A DNA stretch of 57,558 nucleotides from Dehalococcoidia bacterium. Lineage in GTDB: Bacteria > Chloroflexota > Dehalococcoidia > Lucifugimonadales > SHYT01. Both the position numbers and the translations under genes were made by a program. Position 1 is the stretch's first letter; every line of letters starts with the position of its first letter. Below are positions 17,660-25,596 of this stretch, piece by piece. A model generated the notes under the pieces. It worked only from the letters and a program-made list of their open reading frames with translations, made no database searches and had not been told where the DNA came from. The stretch covers positions 1-57,558 of the forward strand of contig SHYT01000010.1 in NCBI GenBank assembly GCA_009692665.1, written 5' to 3'.

Positions 17660-18517
17660 ATGGACGACCGCACCACAAAGATCCTCAATGTTATAAAAGA
17701 CCTCCCGGCCAAGACGCTCACCACCACCATGCGCAACCCGCGCAGTTCCTCCGAGCGCGCCTTCGTCGGCGCCAGGTTGTTCGACTACATCGTGGCTGCC
17801 GGGGCCTTCCCTTCCAAGATGGGCGGTGGCATGCTTGCCAACGGCTACTTCACGATCGCCGCTGAGGACGGCGCGCGCGTCGCCATCGCCCTCGCGGAGG
17901 TCTGGCCCAACATCACCGGCAAAGAAGTGCTCCTCGCCTACCAGCAGGACGGCGAGTTCATCCGCAACGGTATCCGCCTCGTCATCACCGGCGACCACCT
18001 CGGCGGTCGTTCGCTCGGCGGCATCGTCAGCATCGAGCTCCATCGCATCGAGCCCGCCAAACCCACTGAGCCACGCGAGCCCAACCGCGTCGCCCTCCGC
18101 GGTCTCCTCAATCGTCCAGGCTTCATTGATGCCGTCGGCCTCCGCGCGCACAAGGCCGTCAATGTCACTACCGTCGCCGCCACCGGCCATGGCGGCCAGC
18201 CCATTGCGCCAAGGCGATATACCGGCGTCCGCCTGTACGACCTGTTGGATAGCGCAGGCATCCGCCTCAACCCAAAGGTGAACGAGGACTTCCTCGGCAA
18301 GGTCATCGTCGTCACCAGCGCAGACGGTCACGTCGTCGTAATTGCCGGTGGGGAAATCGAGCCGCGCTTCATGAACGGCGATGTCATCATCGCCACTCAG
18401 CACAACGGCGCCCCGCTCGCCAGCACTGAAGGCAACCTACGCCTCATGGTCCCCTTCGACCGCAAACCCGGCCGCTGGGCCAAAGACCTCGTCAGCATAG
18501 ACCTGCGGGAGGGTTGA
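17660..18517 (+). CDS. Tandem molybdopterin-oxidoreductase-fold protein lacking cysteine
   Basis: 285 residues made of two similar ~140-residue halves. Each half has a start like ARLFDYIVAAG / VRLYDLLDSAG and ends like LVITGDHLGGRSLGGIVSIEL / LMVPFDRKPGRWAKDLVSIDL. These are C-terminal elements of the sulfite-oxidase/YedY molybdopterin-binding fold. The whole protein contains no cysteine, so the Cys that ligates molybdenum in that family is absent. It may be a degenerate binding or scaffold protein; function is unknown. The ATG at 17660 has GGAGG 9 bases upstream. It is convergent with the Gfo/Idh gene. Confidence 0.7.
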   Translation: MDDRTTKILNVIKDLPAKTLTTTMRNPRSSSERAFVGARLFDYIVAAGAFPSKMGGGMLANGYFTIAAEDGARVAIALAEVWPNITGKEVLLAYQQDGEFIRNGIRLVITGDHLGGRSLGGIVSIELHRIEPAKPTEPREPNRVALRGLLNRPGFIDAVGLRAHKAVNVTTVAATGHGGQPIAPRRYTGVRLYDLLDSAGIRLNPKVNEDFLGKVIVVTSADGHVVVIAGGEIEPRFMNGDVIIATQHNGAPLASTEGNLRLMVPFDRKPGRWAKDLVSIDLREG

Positions 18518-18532
18518 CTGCCCAAGCCAGCA

Positions 18533-19620
18533 TCACATCTTAAGCTTGACCGTCACACCCTTGACCGCTGACTCCCGCATGGCCAGCACTAGCTGCCGTT
18601 CCCGCCAACCATCCACGCCGGAAGGGTCTGGGTCCTTACCGATCGCGATGCACGCATTGAATGCTTCAAACTCGTCCTGGTACATGTTGTGCCCAAAGAA
18701 CTCGCGGTTCTGCCTGCCGCTGGCATTCCGTATTTCCAGCGTTCCGTCCGAGTTCAACGTTTGCAGGCCAGTGGCTATTGCCGTGCCCTTTGTGCCATAT
18801 ACGGTCGCCGCGTTGTCTGGGTATGGAGTACTGTCAGCTGAGTCATAGCTGACCACCACGCCGCTCTTGAACACCACGCTCGCAACCACATACGTCTCTT
18901 GGTTGCGCGGCGCAGTAGCCACATTGGCAATGGCGGTGACTTCAGTAACGTCACCAAGGAGAAAGCGGAGCATGTCCGTGCCAAACATGCCTCCCTCAGA
19001 CAGTACCCCCGCTCCACGCATGGCCAGATTACGCTGCCATGCATCAGGTGGACGCGTATAGGTAGTAGCGGCGTCCGTTCTTGGCACAATGTTCACGCGG
19101 CCCATGCCGTCATTCAACACACGCCACCCCTGGAACGGACGAAGCGCGCTGCCTGCGCTGGAAAGTTGCACGTGGGCGGTAATAATCTCGCCAAGCGTGC
19201 CATCAACCATCGTCTGCTTTAGTGCCCTGAACGCTGGATGCCAGCGGGTCTGAAAGTCCACCCCAAGCCGCACGTTGTGCTTTTTACAGGCTTCCACCAT
19301 CGTGATGCAGTCTTCTTCAGTCGCGGTCATGGCCACGGCGGACATGACATGGATTCCGCGCTGCGCAGCGGCTACCACAGATGTCGCGTGCAGACTGTTG
19401 GGGGTAGCAACGTAGAGAGCGTGCACATCCTTGTTGTTCAGCAGTGCCGCCAGGTTGTCGTACACATGCGGCACACTATGGTACGCGGCAAACTTCTGGG
19501 CTTTCGCCAAGTCTCTGCTGACTACGCCCACCAGTTTGGTGTCCTTGGCTTGCTTCAGCGCTGCAGCAACTGTTCGGTCTGCCCAACGGCCAGACCTTCA
19601 ATAGCCCATCCGACGGTCAT
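18533..19620 (-). pseudogene. Gfo/Idh/MocA-family oxidoreductase with a 1-base frameshift near its start
   Basis: NAD(P)-dependent dehydrogenase of the Gfo/Idh/MocA type. The main frame (18533-19531) has VYDNLAALLNNKDVHALYVATP, LGVDFQTRWHPAFRALK and a C-terminal substrate domain. It lacks the N-terminal Rossmann glycine motif. That segment is encoded in another frame from an ATG at 19620, with AGGAG 7 bases upstream: it begins MTVGWAIEGL, then the downstream frame resumes GRWADRTVAAALKQAKDTK. One base is missing near 19590 in a G-run. With it restored, the gene would be 363 codons. This is either real inactivation or an assembly error. Confidence 0.8.
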
Positions 19621-19824
19621 AGCGGTGCTCCTATCATCAGTATCGTGACGCGCGGGAATCGCACTATGTTTCTGCCTCTCGGGTTTACGCTATTTTAGAC
19701 CCGGGCACTTGCCAATTGTGCATTCGCGTCGTTGTCACCTTGCCGTTGGCAATTGCTGATACTTCCCCACCACACATCCTCCATCCAAGCTACAATCATC
19801 TAACATCATCAGGAGGCTAGAACC

Positions 19825-20286
19825 GTGGCAGCACAATCCCGCACCCTTATCCTGCTCAAGCCGGACGCCGTTCAGCGCGGACTCATCGGCACCATCATCA
19901 GCCTCATTGAACAGCGCGGCCTCAAAATCGTCGGCCTCAAGCTCATCCAGATTGACGACGCGCTGGCCCGACGCCACTACGCCGCTCACGTGGACAAGCC
20001 CTTCTTCCCCGGTCTGCACAAGTTCATCACCTCCAGCCCCGTGGTTGCGCTGGCGGTGCAAGGCGTCAACGCGGTGGAAGTCATGCGTCAGATCGCGGGC
20101 GCCACGGACCCGTCAAAAGCCGCCCCAGGCACCATCCGCGCCAACTTCGGCCTCTCCATCGGCATGAACATCATCCACGGCTCAGACTCCGCGGAGTCCG
20201 CAGCCCAAGAGCTCGCCCTCTACTTCCGTCCCAACGAAATCATTGACTGGCAACGCGACGCCGACGCCTGGATTATTGAGACGTAA
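19825..20286 (+). CDS. ndk: Nucleoside diphosphate kinase
   Basis: Transfers the gamma-phosphate between NTPs and NDPs through a phospho-histidine. It has 153 residues. LILLKPDAVQRGLIG opens the protein, and the active-site NIIHGSDSAESAAQE contains the catalytic His. GTIRANFGLSIGMN precedes it; the usual R-G-D-F is R-A-N-F here. The GTG at 19825 has AGGAGG 8 bases upstream. Confidence 0.95.
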   Translation: MAAQSRTLILLKPDAVQRGLIGTIISLIEQRGLKIVGLKLIQIDDALARRHYAAHVDKPFFPGLHKFITSSPVVALAVQGVNAVEVMRQIAGATDPSKAAPGTIRANFGLSIGMNIIHGSDSAESAAQELALYFRPNEIIDWQRDADAWIIET

Positions 20287-20302
20287 GAGCTCTACTGGTC
20301 CA

Positions 20303-20352
20303 GCCTTAAAAGAGAAAGGAGACCGCTTTGCGATCTCCTTTCTCTTTTAAGG
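20303..20352. terminator. Long hairpin between ndk and rsfS
   Basis: A near-perfect ~23-bp stem (CCTTAAAAGAGAAAGGAGA... with its complement) around a TTT loop lies between the convergent ndk and rsfS genes. There is no separate T-tail, but the stem base is A/T-rich on both strands. It is a likely bidirectional terminator. Confidence 0.7.
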
Positions 20353-20407
20353 GGGTGACCGGCTTTGCACAAGAAGTGCCTCCGGCACAAATAAGGAGAG
20401 AGGAACC

Positions 20408-20785
20408 CTACTGCACCTTGAGCAGCGCGGGCGCTTCCCGCCAAAGGCGGTCAAGCCCGTAGTAGTTGCGCGCCACTGGGTCAAAGACGTGGACTACAGT
20501 ATCCCCATAGTCCAGCAGCAGCCAGCCCTCTTCCGGCGTGCCTTCCCTATGGTGCAGCCTCACACCTAGCTTCTTGAGCTCTTCCTCAACCGAGTCTGCA
20601 ATGGCGTTCAACTGCGGCGTGCTTTCTCCGTTGGCAAGGATGAAATAGTCAGCAAACGCAAACATGCCGCGCAGATCAAGCAGCACCAAGTCAGAAGCCA
20701 GCTTGTCAGAAGCAATGTCCACAATGCGCCTCGCCAACTCAAGAGAGTCCAGCGAGCTGGTGGCTGTCCTTTTCGTGATTGTCAT
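20408..20785 (-). CDS. rsfS: Ribosomal silencing factor RsfS
   Basis: Binds ribosomal protein uL14 and blocks subunit joining in slow growth. It has 125 residues. The DUF143/Oligomerisation pattern is present: DIASDKLASDLVLLDLRG, FADYFILANGESTPQLNAIADSV, GWLLLDYGDTVVHVF and YYGLDRLW. The start ATG at 20785 is apparently monocistronic here; the usual nadD neighbour is absent. Confidence 0.93.
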   Translation of the reverse strand: MTITKRTATSSLDSLELARRIVDIASDKLASDLVLLDLRGMFAFADYFILANGESTPQLNAIADSVEEELKKLGVRLHHREGTPEEGWLLLDYGDTVVHVFDPVARNYYGLDRLWREAPALLKVQ

Positions 20786-21395
20786 CCCTTACAGCATAGA
20801 GCGCGCCCCGCAGCCGGTCAATCCACGCGTGACCGCGATGAGCAACAGTCCCATTGCCCCGTCGGCTAATCAAGCCCCAGGCCAAAGACCACAACGACAC
20901 CGTCCCCTTGAAGCTGATGGCCCACGGCGCAATACTCTAACTGTTCTTCCCTCTCGCTAACTAGGGGAGAGGTCGCAGACTCCGAGCCGAGGAGGAGCCG
21001 AAGCCAAACGGGGGGGGTAGAAGGAAGAGGGGTGGGCAAGGAGGGAAAGGGCCGTTTCTGTAGCGGGCCTGCGTATGCGCTACCAATATGTAGGCATACG
21101 CTATCCAAGCTGCAGTAGAACCCGACTGCCAACAGCAGGCGCAGTCCTGTCGCAGACCCCGAGCCGGGCCGAGGAGCAAGCCGCAGCCCAACGGCCCAGC
21201 TAGAGCACCTGCCACACCTTTGGCTGTGGGCCATTGCTGCCCAGCTGCGACACAATACAAGCATTTCCGCAGTATCAGAAACAAAACCGGCGGTACCGAA
21301 GCAGCAATCTGCAACGCTCTATCCCACTCCTAACACACCTCCGATTTCCGCAACTGCGTGCAGGACAGTGCTCTGCTGTGCTATCGTTTTCAGAG
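20786..21395. other. 610-bp repeat-bearing intergenic region upstream of mnmA
   Basis: No coding signal. It carries two diverged copies of a GTCGCAGACYCCGAGCC... element (about 20969-21012 and 21151-21203). The same element occurs inverted near 29670-29700 and more weakly near 27020-27060. A short inverted repeat GTAGCG...CGCTAC lies at about 21059-21083. Confidence 0.5.
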
Positions 21396-22520
21396 ATGAA
21401 TGGGATGAATCAGAAGCGCGTAGTAGTCGCCATGAGCGGCGGCGTTGACTCCTCCGTAACCGCGTTGCTCTTGCACAGCGCGGGATATGACGTCGTCGGC
21501 GTCACCCTGCGCCTCTACACGGACGAGCGCACGGACGCCATGGGCCGCGCCAACCGCTGCTGCGGCGTTGAGGACGTCGAAGATGCCCGCCGCGTCTGTC
21601 AGGTGCTCGGCCTTAAGCACTACGTCATCAACGCCGAAAAAGAGTTCGACGAGCACGTCATCAACTACTTCGTCAGCGAGTACGAGCGAGGCCGCACCCC
21701 GCACCCATGTATCGCCTGCAACGACCGCATCAAGTTCGACTTCCTGCTCAAGCGCGCCTTCGTCTGGGACGCCGAGTACGTCGCCACCGGCCACTACGCC
21801 CGCCGCACCACGGACGCCCATGGCGCGTCCCATATCCTGAAAGCTGTTGACCCACGGAAAGACCAGTCCTACGTCCTGTTCGGCCTGACCCAGGCGCAGC
21901 TTGCGCACACCCTGCTGCCCGTCGGCGATTACACCAAGGACCAGATTCGCGCGTTCGCGAGACAGGCCGGGCTACCCGTGGCGGACAAGCCGGACAGCCA
22001 GGAGATCTGCTTCATCCCCACCGGCGACTACCGCCAGTTCGTCGCCCAGCGCGTCACGCCCAAGCCGGGCCTCATCGTGGACACCGACGGCAAGGTCATC
22101 GGCCAGCACCAGGGCATCGAGGCGTTCACCATCGGTCAGCGCCGCGGCCTTGGCTCCGCTGGCGGCACCCCCCGTTATGTCATCGCGCTCCACCCGGAGG
22201 ACGCCCTCGTCGTCGTCGGCCCGGAGGAAGCGCTGTCGCAGCCATCGCTCACCATCTCGCGTGTGAACTGGCTCGCTGGTACGCAGCCCGCACAACCCAT
22301 TCAGTGCACCGTGAAAATCCGCTACAAGGCCAGCGAGGCTCCCGCACTCGTCACCCCTCACGGTGATACCGCCGAGGTTCAGTTCGAGCACCCGCAGCGC
22401 GCCGTCACTCCCGGCCAGGCCTGCGTTTTCTATCGTGGACAAGAACTCCTCGGCGGCGGCTTCATCGAGGCTCCCAGGGCGGCTGTGACGCCACTGGTCA
22501 TTGCGCTGGCAGCCCGCTAG
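21396..22520 (+). CDS. mnmA: tRNA-specific 2-thiouridylase MnmA
   Basis: 2-thiolation of the wobble uridine of tRNA Lys/Glu/Gln. It has 374 residues. The PP-loop is VVAMSGGVDSSVTALLL, and the catalytic cysteines are in PHPCIACNDRIKF and SQEICFIPTGDY. ATGHYAR and KDQSYVLFGL also match. The ATG at 21396 has no clear Shine-Dalgarno; TATCGT lies 8 bases upstream, so a short or absent leader is possible. A second ATG at 21405 is close. It heads a tight five-gene operon. Confidence 0.95.
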   Translation: MNGMNQKRVVVAMSGGVDSSVTALLLHSAGYDVVGVTLRLYTDERTDAMGRANRCCGVEDVEDARRVCQVLGLKHYVINAEKEFDEHVINYFVSEYERGRTPHPCIACNDRIKFDFLLKRAFVWDAEYVATGHYARRTTDAHGASHILKAVDPRKDQSYVLFGLTQAQLAHTLLPVGDYTKDQIRAFARQAGLPVADKPDSQEICFIPTGDYRQFVAQRVTPKPGLIVDTDGKVIGQHQGIEAFTIGQRRGLGSAGGTPRYVIALHPEDALVVVGPEEALSQPSLTISRVNWLAGTQPAQPIQCTVKIRYKASEAPALVTPHGDTAEVQFEHPQRAVTPGQACVFYRGQELLGGGFIEAPRAAVTPLVIALAAR

Positions 22521-22958
22521 ATGGCTACGAAGCAGGCCACCAAAAGGCTCACCGGCTGGACATGCCCCAAATGCGGCAGGCAGCTTTCTGCGGTCAACCG
22601 CTCACACTCCTGCACCACCAATTCCGTGGACGAGCACTTTGCGGGCAAGCCCCCCGTGCTGCGCGAGACGTATGACACGCTGATATCGCAGCTCCAGCAC
22701 TTCGCCCCACTCCGCACCGACGCGGTAAAAGGCAACATCAACCTGATGGTTCGCGTACACCTCGGCGGCGTGCAAGTGCAAAAGGACTGCCTGCACCTTG
22801 GCTTCCTGCTTGACCAGCCTATCGACGACAAGCTCATCGTAAAGAGGCTGAAGATCTCAGAGCACAAGTGCCTCCATCATTTGAAGCTGACGTCGCCCAA
22901 AGATGTTGACCCACAGCTCCTTGCTTGGCTCAAGACCGCCTGCGCGATGGCAAAGTAG
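22521..22958 (+). CDS. DUF5655-type protein with N-terminal CxxC motif
   Basis: 145 residues. A short zinc-like motif WTCPKCGRQLSAV, with NRSHSC just after, precedes a compact alpha/beta domain (VKGNINLMVRVHLGGVQVQ, ISEHKCLHHLKLTSPKDVD, LLAWLKTACAMA). This matches the DUF5655 family, often found near DNA-transport or stress genes; function is unknown. The ATG immediately follows the mnmA stop, and the next gene starts 10 bases later. Confidence 0.75.
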   Translation: MATKQATKRLTGWTCPKCGRQLSAVNRSHSCTTNSVDEHFAGKPPVLRETYDTLISQLQHFAPLRTDAVKGNINLMVRVHLGGVQVQKDCLHLGFLLDQPIDDKLIVKRLKISEHKCLHHLKLTSPKDVDPQLLAWLKTACAMAK

Positions 22959-22967
22959 GAGCCGCGC

Positions 22968-23501
22968 ATGGAACTGCGAACGCTTATCGGGGACACCATC
23001 ACCTTCAACCACCAGCGCATCGTCAAGGCCACCAAGGACCTGACGCCTGCCCAGCTTCACTGGCAACCAACACCGGACACAAACCATATTGGGTTCTTGA
23101 TGTTCCATACGTTCCGAGTCCTTGACCAACACTTCCACCGCCAGCTCTCCCTTCAGGGCGAGCTGTGGGAGCGCAACAAGTGGGGACGCCACTTCGCACT
23201 GCCCCCCGCGCCGCCAAACGTGCGCCCAGCCTGGTCAACAGGCAACAGTTGGACGTCGGTGGAGGTTGCTTCGTTCCAAGTGCCACCCATAGACCAACTG
23301 TTGGCCTACGGCGATTCGGTGTACCAGAGCGCCATGCGCAAGCTGGAAACGCTGGACTTGTCAGACCTCTCGCGAACAAGCACGGAGCCCGGCTCAACGG
23401 CCACCGTGGGCAGTGTGCTATATCGGACAACCACGCACCTTCCGCAGCACGCAGGTCAGATCGAATACCTGGTCGGCATGTTGCAACGGAAGGCCGCTTG
23501 A
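22968..23501 (+). CDS. DinB-family (DinB_2) metal-binding four-helix protein, copy 1
   Basis: 177 residues. The DinB/YfiT-like bundle has NHIGFLMFHTFRVLDQ with the first conserved His, and a C-terminal HLPQHAGQIEYLVGML providing two further His. A conserved insertion, WTSVEVASFQVPPIDQLLAYG, is shared with the next gene. DinB proteins use metals and often low-molecular-weight thiols in transfer or detoxification reactions; the substrate here is unknown. It overlaps the next copy by 1 base (TGATG). Confidence 0.85.
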   Translation: MELRTLIGDTITFNHQRIVKATKDLTPAQLHWQPTPDTNHIGFLMFHTFRVLDQHFHRQLSLQGELWERNKWGRHFALPPAPPNVRPAWSTGNSWTSVEVASFQVPPIDQLLAYGDSVYQSAMRKLETLDLSDLSRTSTEPGSTATVGSVLYRTTTHLPQHAGQIEYLVGMLQRKAA

Positions 23502-24034
23502 TGATAGATACCATTTCGTTTGCTCTTGACTCTATGAATAAGGAACGGCAAGCCACACTGAAGCTCGTCGAGGTAATGACGCAGGAGCAGATTCGGTGGG
23601 TACCGGCACCTGGTTCCAATCACATCGGCTTCATTCTGCTCAACCTGTTTCGCTCTGAAGATGTGTTTATCCATACGCGCCTGACATCAGGCACACAAAT
23701 CTGGGACAAGGATGGCTGGGCTAAACATTGGAAGCTACCACCGCCGTCCGCAACCACGGGCCCTCTATGGTCAGCAGGCAACGGCTGGACAGCGGAGGAC
23801 GTCGCATCGTTCCAGGTACCGCCACTAAAAGAGTTACTGGCATATGGGCAGGCTGTGCGTGACGAGACCACGAAAGTGCTGACGTCCTTTAACCCGACGC
23901 GCCTGGACGAACCAATGAATCCAGCCAACCCTCAACCCATAAAAGGCCTCGTGCTGCGCATCCTTATGATCCATGAGTCAGAACACCGAGGGCACGTTGA
24001 GCTGCTGACCGGCATAATGAAGGCCCGAGCGTAA
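23501..24034 (+). CDS. DinB-family (DinB_2) metal-binding four-helix protein, copy 2
   Basis: 177 residues and clearly paralogous to the preceding gene: SNHIGFILLNLFRSEDVF, WTAEDVASFQVPPLKELLAYG, and C-terminal HESEHRGHVELLTGIM. The third-helix ligands are EHRGH where copy 1 has QHAGQ, so the metal sites may differ. Translation is probably coupled through the shared TGATG. It is followed by the nitroreductase after 8 bases. Confidence 0.85.
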   Translation: MIDTISFALDSMNKERQATLKLVEVMTQEQIRWVPAPGSNHIGFILLNLFRSEDVFIHTRLTSGTQIWDKDGWAKHWKLPPPSATTGPLWSAGNGWTAEDVASFQVPPLKELLAYGQAVRDETTKVLTSFNPTRLDEPMNPANPQPIKGLVLRILMIHESEHRGHVELLTGIMKARA

Positions 24035-24042
24035 GGAGCCGT

Positions 24043-24651
24043 ATGACTACCAACCCGGTCCGCATCGCCGCCGACCAAGTCCACATCCCACCGACCAAAG
24101 TGACCATCTATGAAGCGCTCTACCGGCGCAGAATGGGCGGCGGGTTCAAAGAGCAGGGTGTGCCGAAGGACGCGATGCACCACGTGCTGGACACGGCAGT
24201 GTGGGCGCCAAACCACAGGATGACCGAGCCTTGGCGGTTCTTCGTGTTGCCCAAGGCCAGCGCCGCCCGCGCTCACTTGGGCGAGATGGCGTATGAGCTG
24301 GCAATGCAGCGGTACGGCAAAGCAGAACAAGCTGAGCACGCCCGCAAAGAGGTGCTGGGGCCTCCAGTACTGCTCTTCGTGTACTGCGTGCCGGGCCCGA
24401 ACGAGGAGACCACACGTGAGAACTACGCGGCGGTGATGTGCGCTTCGCAGAACATCTCTCTGGCGTGCGTGGCTGAGGGTTTAGCGGCCACATGGGAGAC
24501 TGGTGGCACCACGCGCCACCCCAAGCTGGGTGCGGCGCTTGGCGCGGAGCCAACGTGGACGTTTGCGAACATGATATCGATTGGGTATCCAGAGAAGGTT
24601 TTGACGTCGCGGCGGACTCCGGCGGAGCAGTTTGTGCGCTGGCTGGCGTAG
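24043..24651 (+). CDS. Nitroreductase-family flavoprotein
   Basis: 202 residues of the FMN-dependent nitroreductase fold. LYRRRMGGGFKEQGVPKDAM is the RRSxR-type FMN-binding start, TAVWAPNHRMTEPWRFFVL the core helix, and ENYAAVMCASQNISLACVAEGLA the dimer helix. IGYPEK is near the end. The substrate cannot be assigned. It ends the mnmA-DUF5655-dinB-dinB-nitroreductase run and is convergent with a Trm112-like gene. Confidence 0.88.
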   Translation: MTTNPVRIAADQVHIPPTKVTIYEALYRRRMGGGFKEQGVPKDAMHHVLDTAVWAPNHRMTEPWRFFVLPKASAARAHLGEMAYELAMQRYGKAEQAEHARKEVLGPPVLLFVYCVPGPNEETTRENYAAVMCASQNISLACVAEGLAATWETGGTTRHPKLGAALGAEPTWTFANMISIGYPEKVLTSRRTPAEQFVRWLA

Positions 24652-24652
24652 G

Positions 24653-24841
24653 CTACGGCTTTTTGCGCATGGCGGGCGGCAGCAGGTTGGGGATTGAGTC
24701 TTCGATGGGGTAGGTCTCTTTGCACTTGGCGCAGTGCAGGGAACCGGTGACGATCTCGCCCTTTTCTTCCTTGGCGACGGTCAACGTGAGCGGGCCTTTG
24801 CACATGGGGCAGGCCAGAATGTCCATCAAATCACGTCGCAC
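24653..24841 (-). CDS. Trm112/YcaR-like zinc-ribbon protein (UPF0434)
   Basis: 62 residues with two Cys pairs: LMDILACPMCKGPL and LHCAKCKETYPI, then EDSIPNLLP. This is the Trm112p-like short zinc-ribbon family, whose eukaryotic/archaeal members activate methyltransferases. I chose the GTG at 24841 because GGAGG lies 7 bases upstream and MRRDLMDILACP is the normal start. An ATG at 24826 is the alternative. Confidence 0.85.
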   Translation of the reverse strand: MRRDLMDILACPMCKGPLTLTVAKEEKGEIVTGSLHCAKCKETYPIEDSIPNLLPPAMRKKP

Positions 24842-24907
24842 GGCTACGCCTCCGGTCAAGCTTTATGACTTCGCAGAGACAGTGTAGCGGAATCTCCTGC
24901 ACGATCA

Positions 24908-25414
24908 TCACACACCCCTTTGGAGGGCGAGTTCAAAGAGTGCCCGCAACAGGTCGGACAGGAGGAAGACGACGACGCCGAGGATAGCTATGAGGTTGGT
25001 CCAGGTGAGGCCACGGACGATGCGTTGCATGGCCGTTGGGGCTGTGCCCGCGGGTTCCGCAAAGAGCTCGCGGCGGCCACGAAGGCGGCTGTGGGCGAGG
25101 GCGAACATCCAGAGGCTGAAGGCTACTTTCAGGGTGAGTACGGTGAAGTAGGGGACGCCTGCGAACCGGGATGAGAGGCGGTCTACTCCGAGGATGGCGC
25201 CGGTGAGGACAAGGACGATGATGCAGGTGTCTACGACGGCTCCGAACTCGGCGCCGACACGGCGTTGGAGCAGCGTGGAGGTAGCGCCGCCGCCTTCCTT
25301 CCTGAGGGCGGGGCGCAGGACGAGGAAGTAGAAGAGGCTGCCGCCTACCCACGCCAGTGCGGCGAGGATGTGGAGCCAGCGGACTATCAGGAGGAACACT
25401 TCGCTCGCGGTCAT
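24908..25414 (-). CDS. CopD-like integral membrane protein
   Basis: 168 residues with four transmembrane helices. The first is WLHILAALAWVGGSLFYFLV and the second FGAVVDTCIIVLVLTGAIL. Helix 1 has the His-x(n)-WxGG pattern of CopD/DUF420-type copper-resistance or haem-associated membrane proteins. The last helix is TNLIAILGVVVFLLSDLL. The ATG at 25414 sets a normal N-terminus; sequence upstream of it belongs to a repeat element. Copper transport is inference. Confidence 0.75.
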   Translation of the reverse strand: MTASEVFLLIVRWLHILAALAWVGGSLFYFLVLRPALRKEGGGATSTLLQRRVGAEFGAVVDTCIIVLVLTGAILGVDRLSSRFAGVPYFTVLTLKVAFSLWMFALAHSRLRGRRELFAEPAGTAPTAMQRIVRGLTWTNLIAILGVVVFLLSDLLRALFELALQRGV

Positions 25415-25475
25415 TGATTGCTGAGCGCCTGACGGACTTGGGCCGCGGCGTTTGGTTTCTCTGCATAGAGGTAGT

Positions 25476-25592
25476 GTCCGTTCATGGTTCGAGCGCCTCA
25501 CCACGAACGGGTACAAGGCAGGTTGACCTACTACGCTCGGGCACGGATTCTTCGGTCGTTCCTCCCTCAAAATGACAGACGGAATGACAGTA
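25476..25592. repeat. Composite intergenic repeat, copy 1
   Basis: The core at 25476-25511 is an imperfect palindrome, with arms CCGTTCATGGT and ACCACGAACGG, identical over 36 bases to 46922-46957. About 40 bases later a degenerate tail GGATTCTTCGG...CTCAAAATGACA occurs, which also follows the other copy. It lies between the SbcD and CopD-like genes. Confidence 0.85.
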
Positions 25593-25596
25593 AAAC

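Noticed and set aside
17570-18403. Antisense frame opposite the molybdopterin-fold gene
   Set aside because: Acidic low-information sequence, a codon-bias shadow.
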